DNA of 64,000 bases from Dermanyssus gallinae (lineage: Eukaryota; Arthropoda; Arachnida; Mesostigmata; Dermanyssidae): positions 620,001 to 684,000 of the forward strand of contig QVRM01005427.1 in NCBI GenBank assembly GCA_003439945.1, in the 5' to 3' direction. Below, piece after piece: positions 1 through 11,514 of the stretch. Within the stretch, counting starts at the first letter, position 1, and each line of letters starts with the position of its first letter. Under the pieces are notes generated by a model. It was not told the DNA's origin, did not search any database, and worked only from the letters and a program-made list of their open reading frames with translations. Position numbers and translations under genes: made by a program.

Positions 1-40
1 ACGCCTTGTCTTTAAATCGATAACCAATTATTCGTCTCAC

Positions 41-555
41 CCTGCAAAGGTTGAACGAGACGTCGACCGAAATAGTCGAATTCCCTTTCTCTGTGAGGCA
101 GGATCCGTTCGGTGTCACCACGTGCGCGAGCTTTTCGCGAACTTCGGAGTGCGTCTCCGCTCTCTGCCGAGGTGTCCTCACCGACGGCCGGCGCTTGTCG
201 CTGGGGTTGCTCTCCCACCTCAGGAGCGAGTTCGTCGTCATCATCATGTTCGTCTTCCAGCAGTGTTGCCTGAAGTACGTCGTTAAGGACGAGATCTTCG
301 AGTGTCTCTGTTGCGCTTTCGGTCGAGTTCTGCTGCTGCTCCTGCTGCTGCAGCAGCTCCTCTAGGGACGAGTTCTGCGGCTGGAAGTGGTGGTCGCCAC
401 GAAAGTCTGGTTTTGGCTGGCGGCTGCTCTTGGAAGCAGGTGAGGTCTCGTCGACCTTAGGTCGCGGCGGTAGAACATTCGCCAACTCGACTAGATGATC
501 TCCGTAGGGCAGAACTCGATCGTTGAGAACATCCACGTAATGAGTACCGTAGTAC
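41..555 (-). CDS. Secreted sushi-domain protein, exon 5 (acidic/Gln-rich, last exon in window)
   Basis: Open exon of 515 nt. It starts after an AG acceptor (TTTAAG before GTACTACGG) and ends at a strong donor (CAGG|GTGAGA). It needs two bases from the previous exon (AG+G) and leaves one base over. The protein begins RYYGTHYVDVLNDRVLPYGD, then a Pro/Lys/Ser linker, a Gln-rich run (LLQQQEQQQ), an acidic run (EDEHDDDDE) and basic stretches (RKARAR; REREFDYFGRR) that could be protease sites. There is no Cys-rich domain here. The gene continues beyond base 1. I recognise no family for this part. The reading is supported by phase agreement with exon 4 and by a complex, non-repeat composition. The open frame upstream of 555 is intron read-through, so the Met near 584 is not a start. 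Confidence 0.6.
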
Positions 556-586
556 CTTAAATTAGAGCGTGTACACAAGAGCAACC

Positions 587-589
<3 letters not shown>

Positions 590-631
<42 letters not shown>
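590..631. repeat. (TA)n array
   Basis: About 42 bases of uninterrupted alternating AT, 35 bases upstream (minus-strand sense) of the exon 5 acceptor. Confidence 0.95.
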
Positions 632-633
<2 letters not shown>

Positions 634-1535
634 GTATTTTATTTTTTGGCGTTTTGATTCGAATGATGAAGAGCGTATTGATTAAAGACTACAAATCAGA
701 AGTTGCCTGTTTATACTGCTCACGACGCAACCTTAGGTGGTTGGATGTTTTTTTGCGTTTTTTTTCGATCTCTCTTTGGTAGGCGTTACATTTATTAACC
801 AGGAACTATTGCATTTGTTCATTTGTCTCCTATGGTATATAATTTTTTTGACTTTTAGTTATTAAGTGTTAATTTTATTAGCACAAACATCAACACACAA
901 AGGCAGCGAGATCAATTTAAACGATAAAGATATATACGATTACAATTAAGTCGTTTGATGAAAATTTATCAACTCATTCAGTCATTTGTTCACAGACTCG
1001 AAGGCAGTGGTCATATCCTTTTACTGCGAGTCAACTCTCTTAGTTATCTTGTAAACAGTACAGCTTCAGCGAGAGGAAGAGAAGAACACGGGATAAGTTG
1101 GTTCGTAGGTTCCTCACCAGTCATTGTTAGCTGAATTAAATCATTTGCAATCTAACACGGTTGGGCTTTCCCCGGTTTATGAAGTTACTGCTAAAATAAC
1201 GGGCCAAACTAAGACTTTTTGTAATAATAATAATATCTTTCAGGATATAACAACCCTAAACTGAGTAGAACGTCGAAATAATTTGAGTTTTCATTACTTC
1301 AGCGTGGAGTTTGGTTCTAGAGAAACGTGATTCTGAGCAAAATGTAGTATCCCATATAGCAAATAGCATTGGCGGTCATAGAAACACTCTTTCGGTAAAG
1401 ACAGTAAAGAAGGCACTGATGCTGTTAAGTATCAAAGTGGCATCACTAAATGTCTCACCCTGCAGGATTTAGTTTATATGGGATGACCTAACGAAGAAGC
1501 AGATGTTCAACCCCAGTTATTTGGCTCTAACATAA

Positions 1536-1538
<3 letters not shown>

Positions 1539-1606
<68 letters not shown>
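1539..1606. repeat. (TA)n array, interrupted once
   Basis: About 68 bases of TA with one AAA interruption near 1571. It abuts the SINE-3 fragment starting at about 1607. Confidence 0.95.
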
Positions 1607-1610
<4 letters not shown>

Positions 1611-1700
1611 CATATAGCGGATATGTTGGGGTATCAGGGTTTTCCCAACAGTCCTTGTGGTAGCTTGGTCGCTTATAATCAGGGTTCATCATCTATTAAG
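1607..1700 (-). mobile_element. Fragment of SINE family 3 (body only)
   Basis: The segment with GGGTATCAGGGTTTTCCCAAC, CAGTCCTTGTGGTAGC and TGGTCGCT parallels 14935-14990 (ATATCTAGGGTTTCGCCAAC, CAGCCCTTATGGTAGC, TGGCCGCT). It lacks the tRNA-like head seen at 15047-15122. It sits against the TA array ending at 1606. Confidence 0.5.
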
Positions 1701-1810
1701 CATCGCTCAAAGAAAACTACATCAACAACATAAATCGAACCGGAAATATGCCGGTAGTTGACAAATATGACTAGTTTACTAGCCCCCTAGAAAACGACAA
1801 TACATATCAA

Positions 1811-1867
1811 AATATTGAGATGATTTATTACTCATTTACAATACGTTTGCACACTCGGCAGTGCTCG

Positions 1868-1869
<2 letters not shown>
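1811..1869 (+). repeat. 59-bp dispersed repeat, copy 1
   Basis: AATATTGAGATGATTTATTA ... TTGCACACTCGGCAGTGCT matches the reverse complement of 9860-9917 with only a few differences. In both copies the CGGCAGTGCT end faces a TA array. Confidence 0.75.
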
Positions 1870-1944
<75 letters not shown>

Positions 1945-1952
1945 ATTTATAT
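1870..1952. repeat. (TA)n array
   Basis: About 83 bases of TA with two small phase slips (ATTA near 1933, TTTAT near 1946), immediately after the 59-bp repeat. Confidence 0.95.
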
Positions 1953-2230
1953 AAACCCGCTTGTCTATTTCTTTTGGGGGATTCTTGGCGGCACTGTTAG
2001 ACCATTACTGTACTGTTAGTTTCGTCAATGCCCTGCAGCAAGCTCTTAAAAAGAGTGGGATAAGATACCACAAGAGGTCGTTCGTGAATCGTACGCAGCC
2101 TTCTTCGGTATACACCCAGCTGTGGTTCAGCTAAGGGGTAATATTGAAAAGTGATGGATAGACCAGAAAGTAGACTAACTGGAGAGAATGTTGGTACCAA
2201 TAAAGAAACTACTTGTAAAGTTATTTTAAT

Positions 2231-2304
<74 letters not shown>
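2231..2304. repeat. (TA)n array next to exon 4
   Basis: About 74 bases of TA that start with TATATAAATA. The array lies just inside the intron beyond the exon 4 donor. Confidence 0.95.
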
Positions 2305-2305
<1 letters not shown>

Positions 2306-2337
2306 GTGAAACAAAAACACATTAATGCAAAACGGAC

Positions 2338-2556
2338 CTCACGAGGACGTCCTCGTCGTCGTCTCGGCCCAGAGCGATTGCGTTGGAGTTTCGATCCTCT
2401 TCGCGCATCTTCCTTGCAAGTCGACGGAACTCGCTGCTTTGCTTGAAACGCTTAAGCACCTCTTCCCGGCTAAGTGCGGCCTTTTCGTCAGTGGCCAGCT
2501 TGCCGAAGAACCGGAAGAACGGGTCATACATTCTTTCGAGCATCGCCGATGCAAGC
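2338..2556 (-). CDS. Secreted sushi-domain protein, exon 4 (charged, helical)
   Basis: The acceptor is AACTGTTAG before GCTTGCATCGG; the donor that keeps phase is GTGAG|GTCCGT. A second donor five bases earlier (CTC|GTGAGG) looks more canonical but does not join exon 5 in frame. Exon 3 leaves CA and exon 4 gives G, making Gln. The 219 nt encode LASAMLERMYDPFFRFFGKL, then a Lys/Arg/Glu-rich stretch that looks helical (EEVLKRFKQSSEFRRLARKM) and an acidic end (GRDDDEDVLV). No Cys and no membrane segment. The family is not recognised. Real coding status is supported by phase agreement at both ends and by non-repetitive amino-acid composition amid simple repeats. Confidence 0.65.
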
Positions 2557-3050
2557 CTAACAGTTATCGAGCCAAAACATTTGCCGTAAATATCCGAATT
2601 ATCGAACCATTACATTTGCCGTAAATATCTGAATTATTGAACCACCACGTTTACCGTAAATATAAGGCTTAAACGCCAGTCAGAAACTCTGACCTGCCCT
2701 TAAATAATGGAGTGGTATATTCAAGAGGTGACGTACCCAGAACTAACGCTAAAATTTACAAGGCAACTTCTTCAACAAAAAAAATAAGAATTAATCCAAT
2801 GAAAATGATCCATCGTATACATTCGTTATATATTATGTTGTACATTTAATTATATAGCTCTGCCTGTACCTCAACGTAGATTACGATTTAATGGATCATT
2901 GGCTAGAATGAGTATGGCTGTGACTTCGCTAGAATGTGAACAGGGCATGTAAAGTTTACCTAAAGTTCACGAATTAAATGTCTAGCCACCATTTGACCAT
3001 ATCATTCTTATTGTTAAGGCTTAGTCGGTTTACTCTGAAAAAAAAAAGTA

Positions 3051-3124
<74 letters not shown>

Positions 3125-4727
3125 TACATGTGTTGTTCTACATTGTTCTATGCGTTCACCGTGTATCTCACAGTATATACTGTGGTCTACACAGATAGAA
3201 ATGTTTAAGAAAGTATTTGAAAAATGATAAAAGTGTGAAGTACCTTTGGGAGCTTGGAGTCTCCTGGATGTATTTCCGATCGAGGATAAGCACTGCATTG
3301 GCAACGTCGATATTTTATTAGATACAACACGACTTTCTTGAAAACCTACCAATTGTATTTTTTCTATACTTATCTAACTTAATTTTTTTTTATGGGACCG
3401 TCTTCTCCTGACGGCAAAGAAGTTCAATAATTATTCATTGAGCTTAAAATTTCCATTATTACATAAATTCAAACAATTATAACTACTCAGGTAATTTTGC
3501 AGATAAAAAGGCTATCGCTCGTCTCTGCTATCATATATATATATATACAGAGAGAGAGAGAGAGGAATTAAATGCAACGTTTTTTTTTCCATAATACATA
3601 ATAGAATATTTGTGCACAGAGCTGGTTTAGATTAAGTTCTCTTAAAGAGCAGAGTCTGTCTATATGTGCGATAAGAAAAACTAGCATGCATCAATTGTGC
3701 CTAAATTATTGTTCCAGTAGGCATGCCTCTATTGGCCTTGTGCGGAACACTCACCATTATCCTCGTTGAGAGCAATCCAGTTAACGATGAGATCGAGATT
3801 TTCCAATGACCAATCACTGCCGTAAGCACAATTAGGCATTCACGTTAAGACTTAAATTATTTTAAAAAATAAATTGATAATGTATTTCTCTAAAGAAAAA
3901 AGCCTACTTTGTTATAACAATTTACATGTTAGATCTCTATTTATAGTGTAGTTCCACACTCCAGCTTTCGTAAACGTGAAAATAAAAGTGAAAAAAATAA
4001 ACGTCTTAGTGCTTGAGGCATTACGAAGTTGAGTTGACTATGGATTTCTATTACTTTGTTGCGACTCCTGCTATGTGCAATAAAATATACTAGGAAAGCA
4101 CGTTTATTTATTTGTTGTTAAAAATGTATGAGGAAAGTAGTTTTTGAGTTTACTCTAGGAGAGAGTCATTTAACACGCTAAATCAACAGCAAAAACAAGC
4201 ATGACAAGTGGAATGAAGAGCAAACTTCAATCGACCGGCTATCCGCCAGGGCAGACCGAACATACTACCCTGGCAGCATGCCAACAAGAAGGACATATGG
4301 TACTCACCGATGGTCATATGGACACTTGATTTCTGAAAGATGAAAGACCATTTTGTTGGTTAGTGGGTGCCGCCGTGTAGTGCATACACCATCATGTCAT
4401 GCTTAGCGTAGTGCCAGGAGCAGTGCATCGGGTTAGTAGTTGTAACAGCAGCAGCAGAATAAGTACTAGAACGCAATAGCGTCCGAAATTGAAGAGCTAC
4501 ACATGAGTCCACAAACGTCGGGTTTATTTCAAATGGATCGTGTTGAATACAGCGCACTTATATATATATATATATATATATATCGGTGCATCCATACGAA
4601 ATACACGTATATACACACATTCGTTCTATTCATATCACAGACAACATGAGGTCAAGGATTCCACAGTACATTTACGAAAAGCAAAAGAGACAACTGTACG
4701 CATACCATTTTATTCTCCAAACGCATT

Positions 4728-4767
<40 letters not shown>

Positions 4768-5383
4768 CAAATTTACTGAAAGGTAACCTTTCATGTGAGA
4801 TTTAGGGATTAAGCGTGCTACACGTTGCGACATAGCCAGAGCAGACACAACTGTTTGGTCAATATGCACATACATGTCGATATCTTTGCAAGATGCTACG
4901 TATCGATGTCGATATCTTTGCCTGCATTTTCAACTCAATTATGATCATAATTAAGGCAGGCAGAATAAGGAGTTTTGTGTGTGTGTTTGTGATCACCCAC
5001 ACTAGTTGCTGATAGCTGTAGCTTGCAGCAGCGCAGGTGCATCATGCATTCCCGAAACCGCCCACAACAAAGCACACATTTTTTCAAAAAGTACATCAAC
5101 CTGCCGTTGTTCGACAACAACAACAACAACAACACAGTAACATTTCAAGCCGTTCGACAACCTGGCTCGAACTTTTTGAGGCTTCGATGAGCGTTTGAAA
5201 CTAAGACTCATAGACAATCTCATCGGCACTCTTAAACGATGATGCATGCGTATGCGACAACATGTTGTCTGGCTGAGCCCAACGTGCCAGCTCAATTCTT
5301 CACCATTTTATCATCTCATCATCTATTTATATGAGTGTGTTTTCGTTAGCAGCCAATAGCCGCCGGCTTCTTCGTCCTCATAC
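2557..5383 (-). other. Intron 3 of the sushi gene
   Basis: No exon-like frame could be supported. It contains TA arrays at 3056-3126, 4559-4582 and 4731-4765, a short (AG)n run at 3549-3562 and otherwise AT-rich unique-looking sequence. A frame at 5002-5295 (minus) vaguely recalls the transposase N-terminal relic near 47.6 kb, too weakly to annotate. Confidence 0.5.
3056..3126. repeat. (TA)n array
   Basis: About 71 bases of TA following an A-rich run (AAAAAAAAGTAAACAAATATA). Confidence 0.95.
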
Positions 5384-5896
5384 TGGTCGTTGTCTTCGGT
5401 GTTGTCGGTGTGGCTGGGCCGGCTTTTTTCGTCACCAATGATGGCTCTCGTATGGCTTCTGTCGTTGTTGCCGTCTCGGATGTTTTTGTGTCGGTTTTGA
5501 CCCTTATTGTTGTGATAGGAGGCGGGCTGTGCTTTTTCTCCTCCAATTCGTCCTCTGACTAGCTCCTCGTTCCCGGCGATGTCATCGTCGTCGTCATTGT
5601 CGTCGTCGTCAATTAGCAAGGCCGTCGTTGTTGCTGTGCCTTCGGTTCGCCTACTTCGAAGAGCGCTAGCGACCGGTTCAAATTCCGTCCTGCGCGACGG
5701 CATAAAGTAGCGCTCGAACTGTTCCGGATACTGCAGAGGTCTCTTTAGGGTGACGGGTCGCGGTCCACGATGTCGGATTTCCGGAAGCTCGTCGTTGTCG
5801 TCGTTGTTGCTATTGTTGCTGATGGTGTTGTTGTTGTTATTGTTGCTGATGGTGTTGTTGTTATTGTTGTTGTTGGTGTTGTTGTTGTTGGTGTTG

Positions 5897-5928
<32 letters not shown>

Positions 5929-6107
5929 ATCGTTGTTGTTGTTGCTGCTGCTGCTGTTGTTGCTGTTGTTGTTGTTGACTTTGTTGTCAGCGGCAATGGT
6001 GAGGCGTCTGCTGTGAGCAGAATTTTGACCAGCCCTTGGCGGACAGCGGCTGGAGCCGTGGCTACGTCGACCGCTAGACTTCAGCCTCGTTCTAGTTCGT
6101 CGACTTG
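5384..6107 (-). CDS. Secreted sushi-domain protein, exon 3 (Asn-rich low-complexity)
   Basis: The acceptor has a textbook branch-point-like CTAAC and a C/T-rich tract before CTCAAGCAG. A second AG three bases earlier (exon start 6110) is equally in phase. The donor is GACCA|GTATGA, leaving two bases that join G of exon 4. The 724 nt start with a basic segment ([15 protein letters not shown]). An Asn/Thr/Ser tract follows, encoded by a degenerate (GTT)n array read as AAC on this strand (about 5785-5990). Then comes a less repetitive part ([32 protein letters not shown]), an Asp run ([10 protein letters not shown]) and a hydrophilic end. The disordered, repeat-born tract may vary in length between individuals. 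No known domain is visible. The frame remains open from acceptor to donor despite the repeat. Confidence 0.6.
5785..5990. repeat. Degenerate (GTT)n array inside exon 3
   Basis: Imperfect GTT/GCT/ATT trinucleotide repeat on the plus strand, read as AAC (Asn), with AGC and ACC codons, on the coding minus strand. Several 24-27 base higher-order repeats (GCTGATGGTGTTGTTGTTAT) are visible near 5817-5870. Confidence 0.9.
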
Positions 6108-6195
6108 CTGCTTGAGGCACAAGCGGGGGTGGAGGTGGGATGACGATGTTAGTGGACAGGGAAGGCGAAACATGCAGAAAGGTCCCTCCCCTATT

Positions 6196-6247
<52 letters not shown>

Positions 6248-6248
6248 G

Positions 6249-6317
<69 letters not shown>

Positions 6318-6487
6318 CATATACATGAACAGCTGCGTTGACTCTAAGGTATAGCGAATGTGTTCTTTATGTATCTCTGTCTGTGTTAATATATTGATCG
6401 TACAGCTGAGGCTGTTTATAGTCTAAGCAATTATGGTAACAACATCGATTCGGGCAACACCTAAAGACACGCGTTCGTTCTACTCAC
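6108..6487 (-). other. Intron 2 of the sushi gene
   Basis: 380-bp intron between the sushi exon (donor ATCA|GTGAGT) and exon 3. Roughly a third is an interrupted TA array (6199-6313). Confidence 0.6.
6199..6313. repeat. Compound (TA)n array in intron 2
   Basis: About 115 bases of TA with interruptions ATACGTATA near 6246, TTTATA near 6271 and TATTATA near 6282. Confidence 0.95.
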
Positions 6488-6700
6488 TGATGGTTGTTTT
6501 GTTCAGCTCCTGGCAGGTAGGAAACGGGTGGTCCCAATTGTTGGCTACGCAAGTCGCGATGCGCTGCCCGCGCAGTTGAAACCCGCCTTCGCATCGGAAG
6601 TGAGCCTCATCATGGACAGTCTTCACGAACAACGGTGAATGAACCTCGGTGTCGCGGCCACCGCATGACACCTTATCAACAGAACTAGGTTCTGGCTCAC
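6488..6700 (-). CDS. Secreted sushi (CCP) domain protein, exon 2
   Basis: One complete sushi/complement control protein module, about 55 residues. The four Cys are visible as VSCGG (C1), HFRCEGGF (C2), IATCVANN (C3) and FPTCQE (C4), with the family's Trp between C3 and C4 (NNWDHPFP). Sushi modules mediate extracellular protein binding. The acceptor is ATTGCTGCAG before GTGAGCC with a CACTAAT branch-like motif upstream; the donor is ATCA|GTGAGT. The exon needs one base from exon 1 (G+GT=Gly) and leaves one base (A), which joins CA of exon 3. Joined to exon 1 the order is signal peptide, short Glu/Pro/Ser linker (GEPEPSSVDK), sushi module, then the disordered region. An alternative acceptor at about 6753, beside a TA array, is also in phase but weaker. 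I cannot name the orthologue. Confidence 0.82.
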
Positions 6701-7181
6701 CTGCAGCAATATCATCAAATTTAGGGAAATCATTAGTGCTGATCTCTGGAGCTTTATATATATATATATATATATATACACGAAGCGAACACGTGATAGT
6801 CACAATACACACTCGCTAGGCACATTGGATTAGCTTATCTTCCGTGATATGTGTCCTACATGCATATTGTAATATACAAAAAAGATATCATTGATATTTA
6901 AAATCATAAAGTTAATATAGAGGGGCAGTCGATCCTTTGCTCGAGGCAGTCCCTCGAGGTGTCCATTGTTACAACCACATAAGCCCGCTGGACTCCCAGT
7001 AACGAGCGTTGGAGCAAAAAAGCTATTTTCTATTCAACTTTCTAATGCCTGTTCTCAGGTCTGACTAAAGCCCTGCACGTGTGGAGTGGATCGTATGGAA
7101 ATATCCATTACAGTTTTATTTCGGCAAGCTCGCAGATGGTCGTTAGCAGCTATACCTAGCTACGGAGGATAGTCTAGAATT

Positions 7182-7218
7182 AAAAACAACCTCCTTAAAA
7201 AATGTTTAACTCTAGCCA
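7182..7218 (+). repeat. 37-bp dispersed repeat, copy 1
   Basis: AAAAACAACCTCCTTAAAAA followed by ATGTTTAACTCTAGCCA. It matches 36445-36482 apart from about two changes. Nothing longer is shared by eye. Confidence 0.65.
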
Positions 7219-8725
7219 TACCTAGCAGTGTAGTACCATCATCAGTCAAGTTGACGTAGAGTACCATAGCCGAAAAGTCTGTAAAACAACAATAACAAAA
7301 AAAAAACTCGAAGAAAACTTATTAACATGATCACGATCTGTTGTTGTTGTTGTTGCTATGTTGCCGCTGTAGTCTTTGTTGCTGTTGTGGATGACGTTGA
7401 TATTTCAACTGTTGTTAGCGTGATAATTTGATGTACATATGTATGCAATTCGTGCTCGCAGTGGCAGAAGTCGCTGTGACGTCGGCGCTAGTTTCGGTGT
7501 ACTTCGGCGCTTTTGTCGGCCACCGGGTAGCTAGCTAGCTATACGTCTATGCTAACCTCATATGCCACACGTAACCTCACCGTGACCTCATACCACCTCG
7601 GCTTGCCTTAACTATCGAGGCGCACGAATCAGCCGTCAATAGAGGGAGGGCTAGCAGCAATTCTGCCAGCCAGCTGCGCTGCTTCTCATGGCGCTTGCCG
7701 AGCCCGTTCAGAAGCAATGCCGAAGCCGATCGATCGTAGTCTTGAGCTACTACGGTGCAAATCCCTTCTAGAAACAACTCTCCTCGCTCATACGATACAC
7801 ATTTACTTGGCTTCGTTTGTATATTTATGCCCTCATTGTCTGCCAGCAGCGGGCAGTTGACGATGAAGACACCTCTATTGTTTTCTTCTGGCTCCGGCTG
7901 TTGTCGTCGTTACACGGTTCCCTGTCTCAGTCACGGTGTACCGCCGTCAATATCAATTCACCTCAGATGCATCTTGTTCTGCACATCGTTTTGTCCCTAG
8001 TCCCTAGCTACTAATCCGGGAGTACCCTAAAGGAAGGTTTTTCTATAACGTGTGTGTATTAAAAACACATAATTTCCTAGCAAGCTATAGCAATGCTAGA
8101 GAATTATTAATATTTATGTAATATAACATGATCACATGCGCCATGCTAGTGTGAGACTCGCAACCCGCTTATCCTCCCCATCCCCAGGTCGTAAATGCAT
8201 TATCGAAGCGTAGGAGAGGCGTTTGTGTCTCTTCATCACTCTATCCTATGCTCCTCGTGTAGCCAGATATTCCATGCCAACTGTATCACAACTTTAAACT
8301 AATACTAATATCTTAACCGGTATTTTTGCTATTTCGTTGTGCGTTTGGGTTGAGCAAAGTAGGGATTGGTTTTGGAAATATCTTATTAGCATACTATAAA
8401 CGTGTCCGATCTAAGTAACAGATCATGCTCGGCGTCTAGGATTGTTATTTCCTTATTGCGATATCACGCCTCCTAGAAACGATATCCAGCAACTCAATGT
8501 AGAAATTGCAGGACAATTTCGTCACGTTCAAGTTCCAATCGGCAAAACGCAATCGTATTTCCTGTTTTATTAGTCGAGGTCAAATACACCTTCACTCTGT
8601 TTCAGTACCACGCATTTGTAACGTTGAGAGAATCATGCCGTTTTTAGAACACCATCGAGTAATGCCGTTTTAAGTCATCTGGATACTCAATATATTTGAC
8701 GTTTGGTGGCAGGTACTTCTTTATG

Positions 8726-8729
<4 letters not shown>

Positions 8730-8761
<32 letters not shown>
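8730..8761. repeat. (TA)n array
   Basis: About 32 bases of uninterrupted TA within intron 1. Confidence 0.9.
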
Positions 8762-8763
<2 letters not shown>

Positions 8764-9211
8764 TTACACAAAAAAAGGAAGTTGAAAAGTGGACCACCGG
8801 ATATATGGCGGTGTGGCGAGTGACGAGCTTGAGAGGAACAGACGGCGGCTGCATCGGGCCGAGGCTGGAAGTAGGAAAAGAACACACACGGAGCAATGGA
8901 ACAGAACCCTTTCGTAAGGCCTAAGGCTGCAACAAATAGCCGACCAGACCAGAAAGCAGGGCGGGCGTCGTAACTAATCTGGCACCGCGGCAACAACTAC
9001 AATTTACGTTCATTCGGAAGCAGGCAGTACGCGAAAAACGCCGAAAGCGACGCTGCGTCGAAAGGTGAATGCCTCTCGCTTGGCTACCACCGGAAGCAAA
9101 CACCGGTAGAGGCCATGTGTGCGCCGACGTGTATATAGGGCAATATTGACAAGTAGCAACACACCACTGTAACACAGCAAACGATGACGTTGTTTATATT
9201 TAATAAAAATT

Positions 9212-9314
<103 letters not shown>

Positions 9315-9817
9315 TTTTAAAAGTTTTATTGTTTGTTTTTAAATAAATATAAACAACGAAAACTGACAAAAAGCCGAAACAAAAGAGCGCTGATGTTGAT
9401 TGAAAAGTAGACTAGCAAAACTAGCTTATTTTTTTCTATTCCACCTTCTCTAATCAGGCTAGAGAAAGAGAAACGGAAGCGTGAAAAAGAGATCATGAAA
9501 GATCATGAAAATCGAACAATAGTAGAGGTACGACAGAACGAGTCTAGAAAGACGGTAAGTCGGTGAACCATTGAACAAACAGCCATTGATGCCGATGATG
9601 TACCGATTGGCCAACGAGAGACGTGGCGAAGCAACACGAAGAAAAGGAAGGAACCCTTAAGATGACCCCATTTTGATCGACATCGATTCGCTATCGTCAT
9701 GGCCGCAGCAGCAGCAGCATGACATTCGCAGTCCTACAGCGCCTGGAATGCGCTTAGAACTGTGGCTATGACCGCCAACGTCACAGAGTGTTCTGGTGGC
9801 CTAGGTGGCTGTGGTCG

Positions 9818-9853
<36 letters not shown>

Positions 9854-9859
9854 CATATA

Positions 9860-9917
9860 GGCTAGCACTGCCGAGTGTGCAAATGTATTGTAAATGATTA
9901 ATAAATCCTCGCAATAT
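9860..9917 (-). repeat. 59-bp dispersed repeat, copy 2 (inverted)
   Basis: GGCTAGCACTGCCGAGTGTG ... TAAATCCTCGCAATAT is the reverse complement of 1811-1869 with a few differences. It lies directly after a TA array (about 9820-9858). Confidence 0.75.
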
Positions 9918-9982
9918 GTTCTATATATATATAATTAAAAAAAACATATATATACATATATATAAAAGAACATATATATGTT

Positions 9983-10135
9983 GATTGAATCTCGTTTCGC
10001 AGGTAGCCAGGGATCAACATTTAAGCAGGCATTTCAATCTATCAAGCGAGAGGCAGAGGAGCACGCGATGCAATGAGAGGAGCTTCTCTTCAGCGCTTAT
10101 CCCTTCAATGTTGTAAACTGTACGACAAAAAAAAA
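9983..10135 (+). repeat. Dispersed repeat family R4, uninterrupted copy
   Basis: Starts GATTGAATCTCGTTTCGCAG and includes AGCAGGCATTTCAATCT, GAGGAGCTTCTCTTCAGCG, a TGTTGTAAACTGTACGA element and an A-rich end. The same blocks, in the same order, occur at 11515-11545 and 11757-11865, split there by a SINE. Confidence 0.6.
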
Positions 10136-11514
10136 ACGCGATATGTATCATCAAGGGGCTGACCGGTTATGTTATGATATCGTTCCCGCGCAAACGGCAA
10201 AAGGGTATCCTTAGTCCTATCGCTGGTTGGCCTATCGATCAGCGGTGAGAACATCCTGAAGGCGTCGTCGCCATAAACACTTAGGTTCAGTAAGCGGAAG
10301 CCTACGCAGAGACCTGCACGTTCACCGCTCTTCACGTACGAGAGTTGTTCACACAGGAAAATCTATCGCTACGGCAGATAGCGGCTTATGCGAGATGAGT
10401 CAAGATTTTCGGAGAGATGACGGCCAAGCCGCCAATTGGAGGACAGTCTGCTGTCGACGGAGGTGACTCTGACACTCTCCGTTAGCTTCTTTTGTCTCAT
10501 TTCGACAGAGATTTCCTTTCCTCTTGGACCGTCAACTGTTTACGTATACAGAACAATAGCGTATATCTGATTTAATATGATGATATTGGTGGTGGTGGTG
10601 GTGGTGGTAGTGATGATGATGACGGTCACTGAAATTTCACACAGTGCGCCAAAATCGTACTCTACACCAGAAAACGCCAGAAATAGCAGTATTAGCTGCC
10701 TTTTTGGCATTATAGGTCATTCGGGATCTGGCTTTGAATCTATATTTCCTGCCTTGCTGGCCTATCAACCGATGCTCACACTACCTGTTTATGTAATGCG
10801 CGAGGCTAAGACTGCAGTCCAGTTGCTTTTCTAAACATTCGATATAGGACAACAATAGCCGGTAGCGGCGCCGTCGGAATGTCTCTCATTTTCGCCTATG
10901 GTCAAATATCGACAAACAGCGATAAAGACAATGATCGATGGCGAAGATAGAGAAGAAAAAGACCCAACGTACAAGCAACAGGTTGGAAGCGGCAGCTAAG
11001 CTATTATGTCACATCGATTATTTCGGCTCGCCATTCGGAGCGCTGCGTGTGCAGCTGAAACTGTACACATTTTTTTTTCATTTATCGTTCTACTTAGGCA
11101 CGAAGAAGGCAAAGAAAAAGAAGAAATATGAGAATATGGGAACAGGAAATGATGGAAAGATGAACACACAACGACATCAGCGACACACACACGCAGAGAT
11201 ACATAGATGGCAGAATACTGCGTAAACTCTGAGAATTCTTCTCGGCTCCTCCTATATCAGTGAGCACCGACATGTCAGCCATAACAACGACGGTGGACTT
11301 AGCCTAAACGTTCGTTTAGACTACTGGAACGTGTAGGGACGTTTACACACTGGCTTAGTTTAGATGTCGGGAACCCAGATAGCCAGTAAAATTTGTTGAA
11401 GCAACAAACATCAACAATGCGCATCATGTTTGACCCCGTAACGCCGCTATGAAGGAGTTGCTCGCACGATTTTTTTCACACGATTGCAGGCACGATTATT
11501 GTATGGCTTTGTGT

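Larger units (their letters stand above)
556..2337 (-). other. Intron 4 of the sushi gene, with TA arrays
   Basis: No coding signal seen. It holds three long TA arrays (590-631, 1539-1606, 1870-1952) and most of a fourth (2231-2304), which ends 33 bases from exon 4. Between them are a SINE-3 fragment (about 1607-1700) and a 59-bp dispersed repeat (1811-1869). Confidence 0.55.

Noticed and set aside
1997..2320. Open frames rich in Tyr-Ile repeats (here and at many other TA arrays)
   Set aside because: (TA)n has no stop in two frames and reads as YIYIYI. These are artefacts.
5002..5295. Possible transposase N-terminal relic resembling 47344-47805
   Set aside because: Only a short stretch (RFRECMMHLRCC against RFGKCIMHGRCW) looks alike; too weak to annotate.
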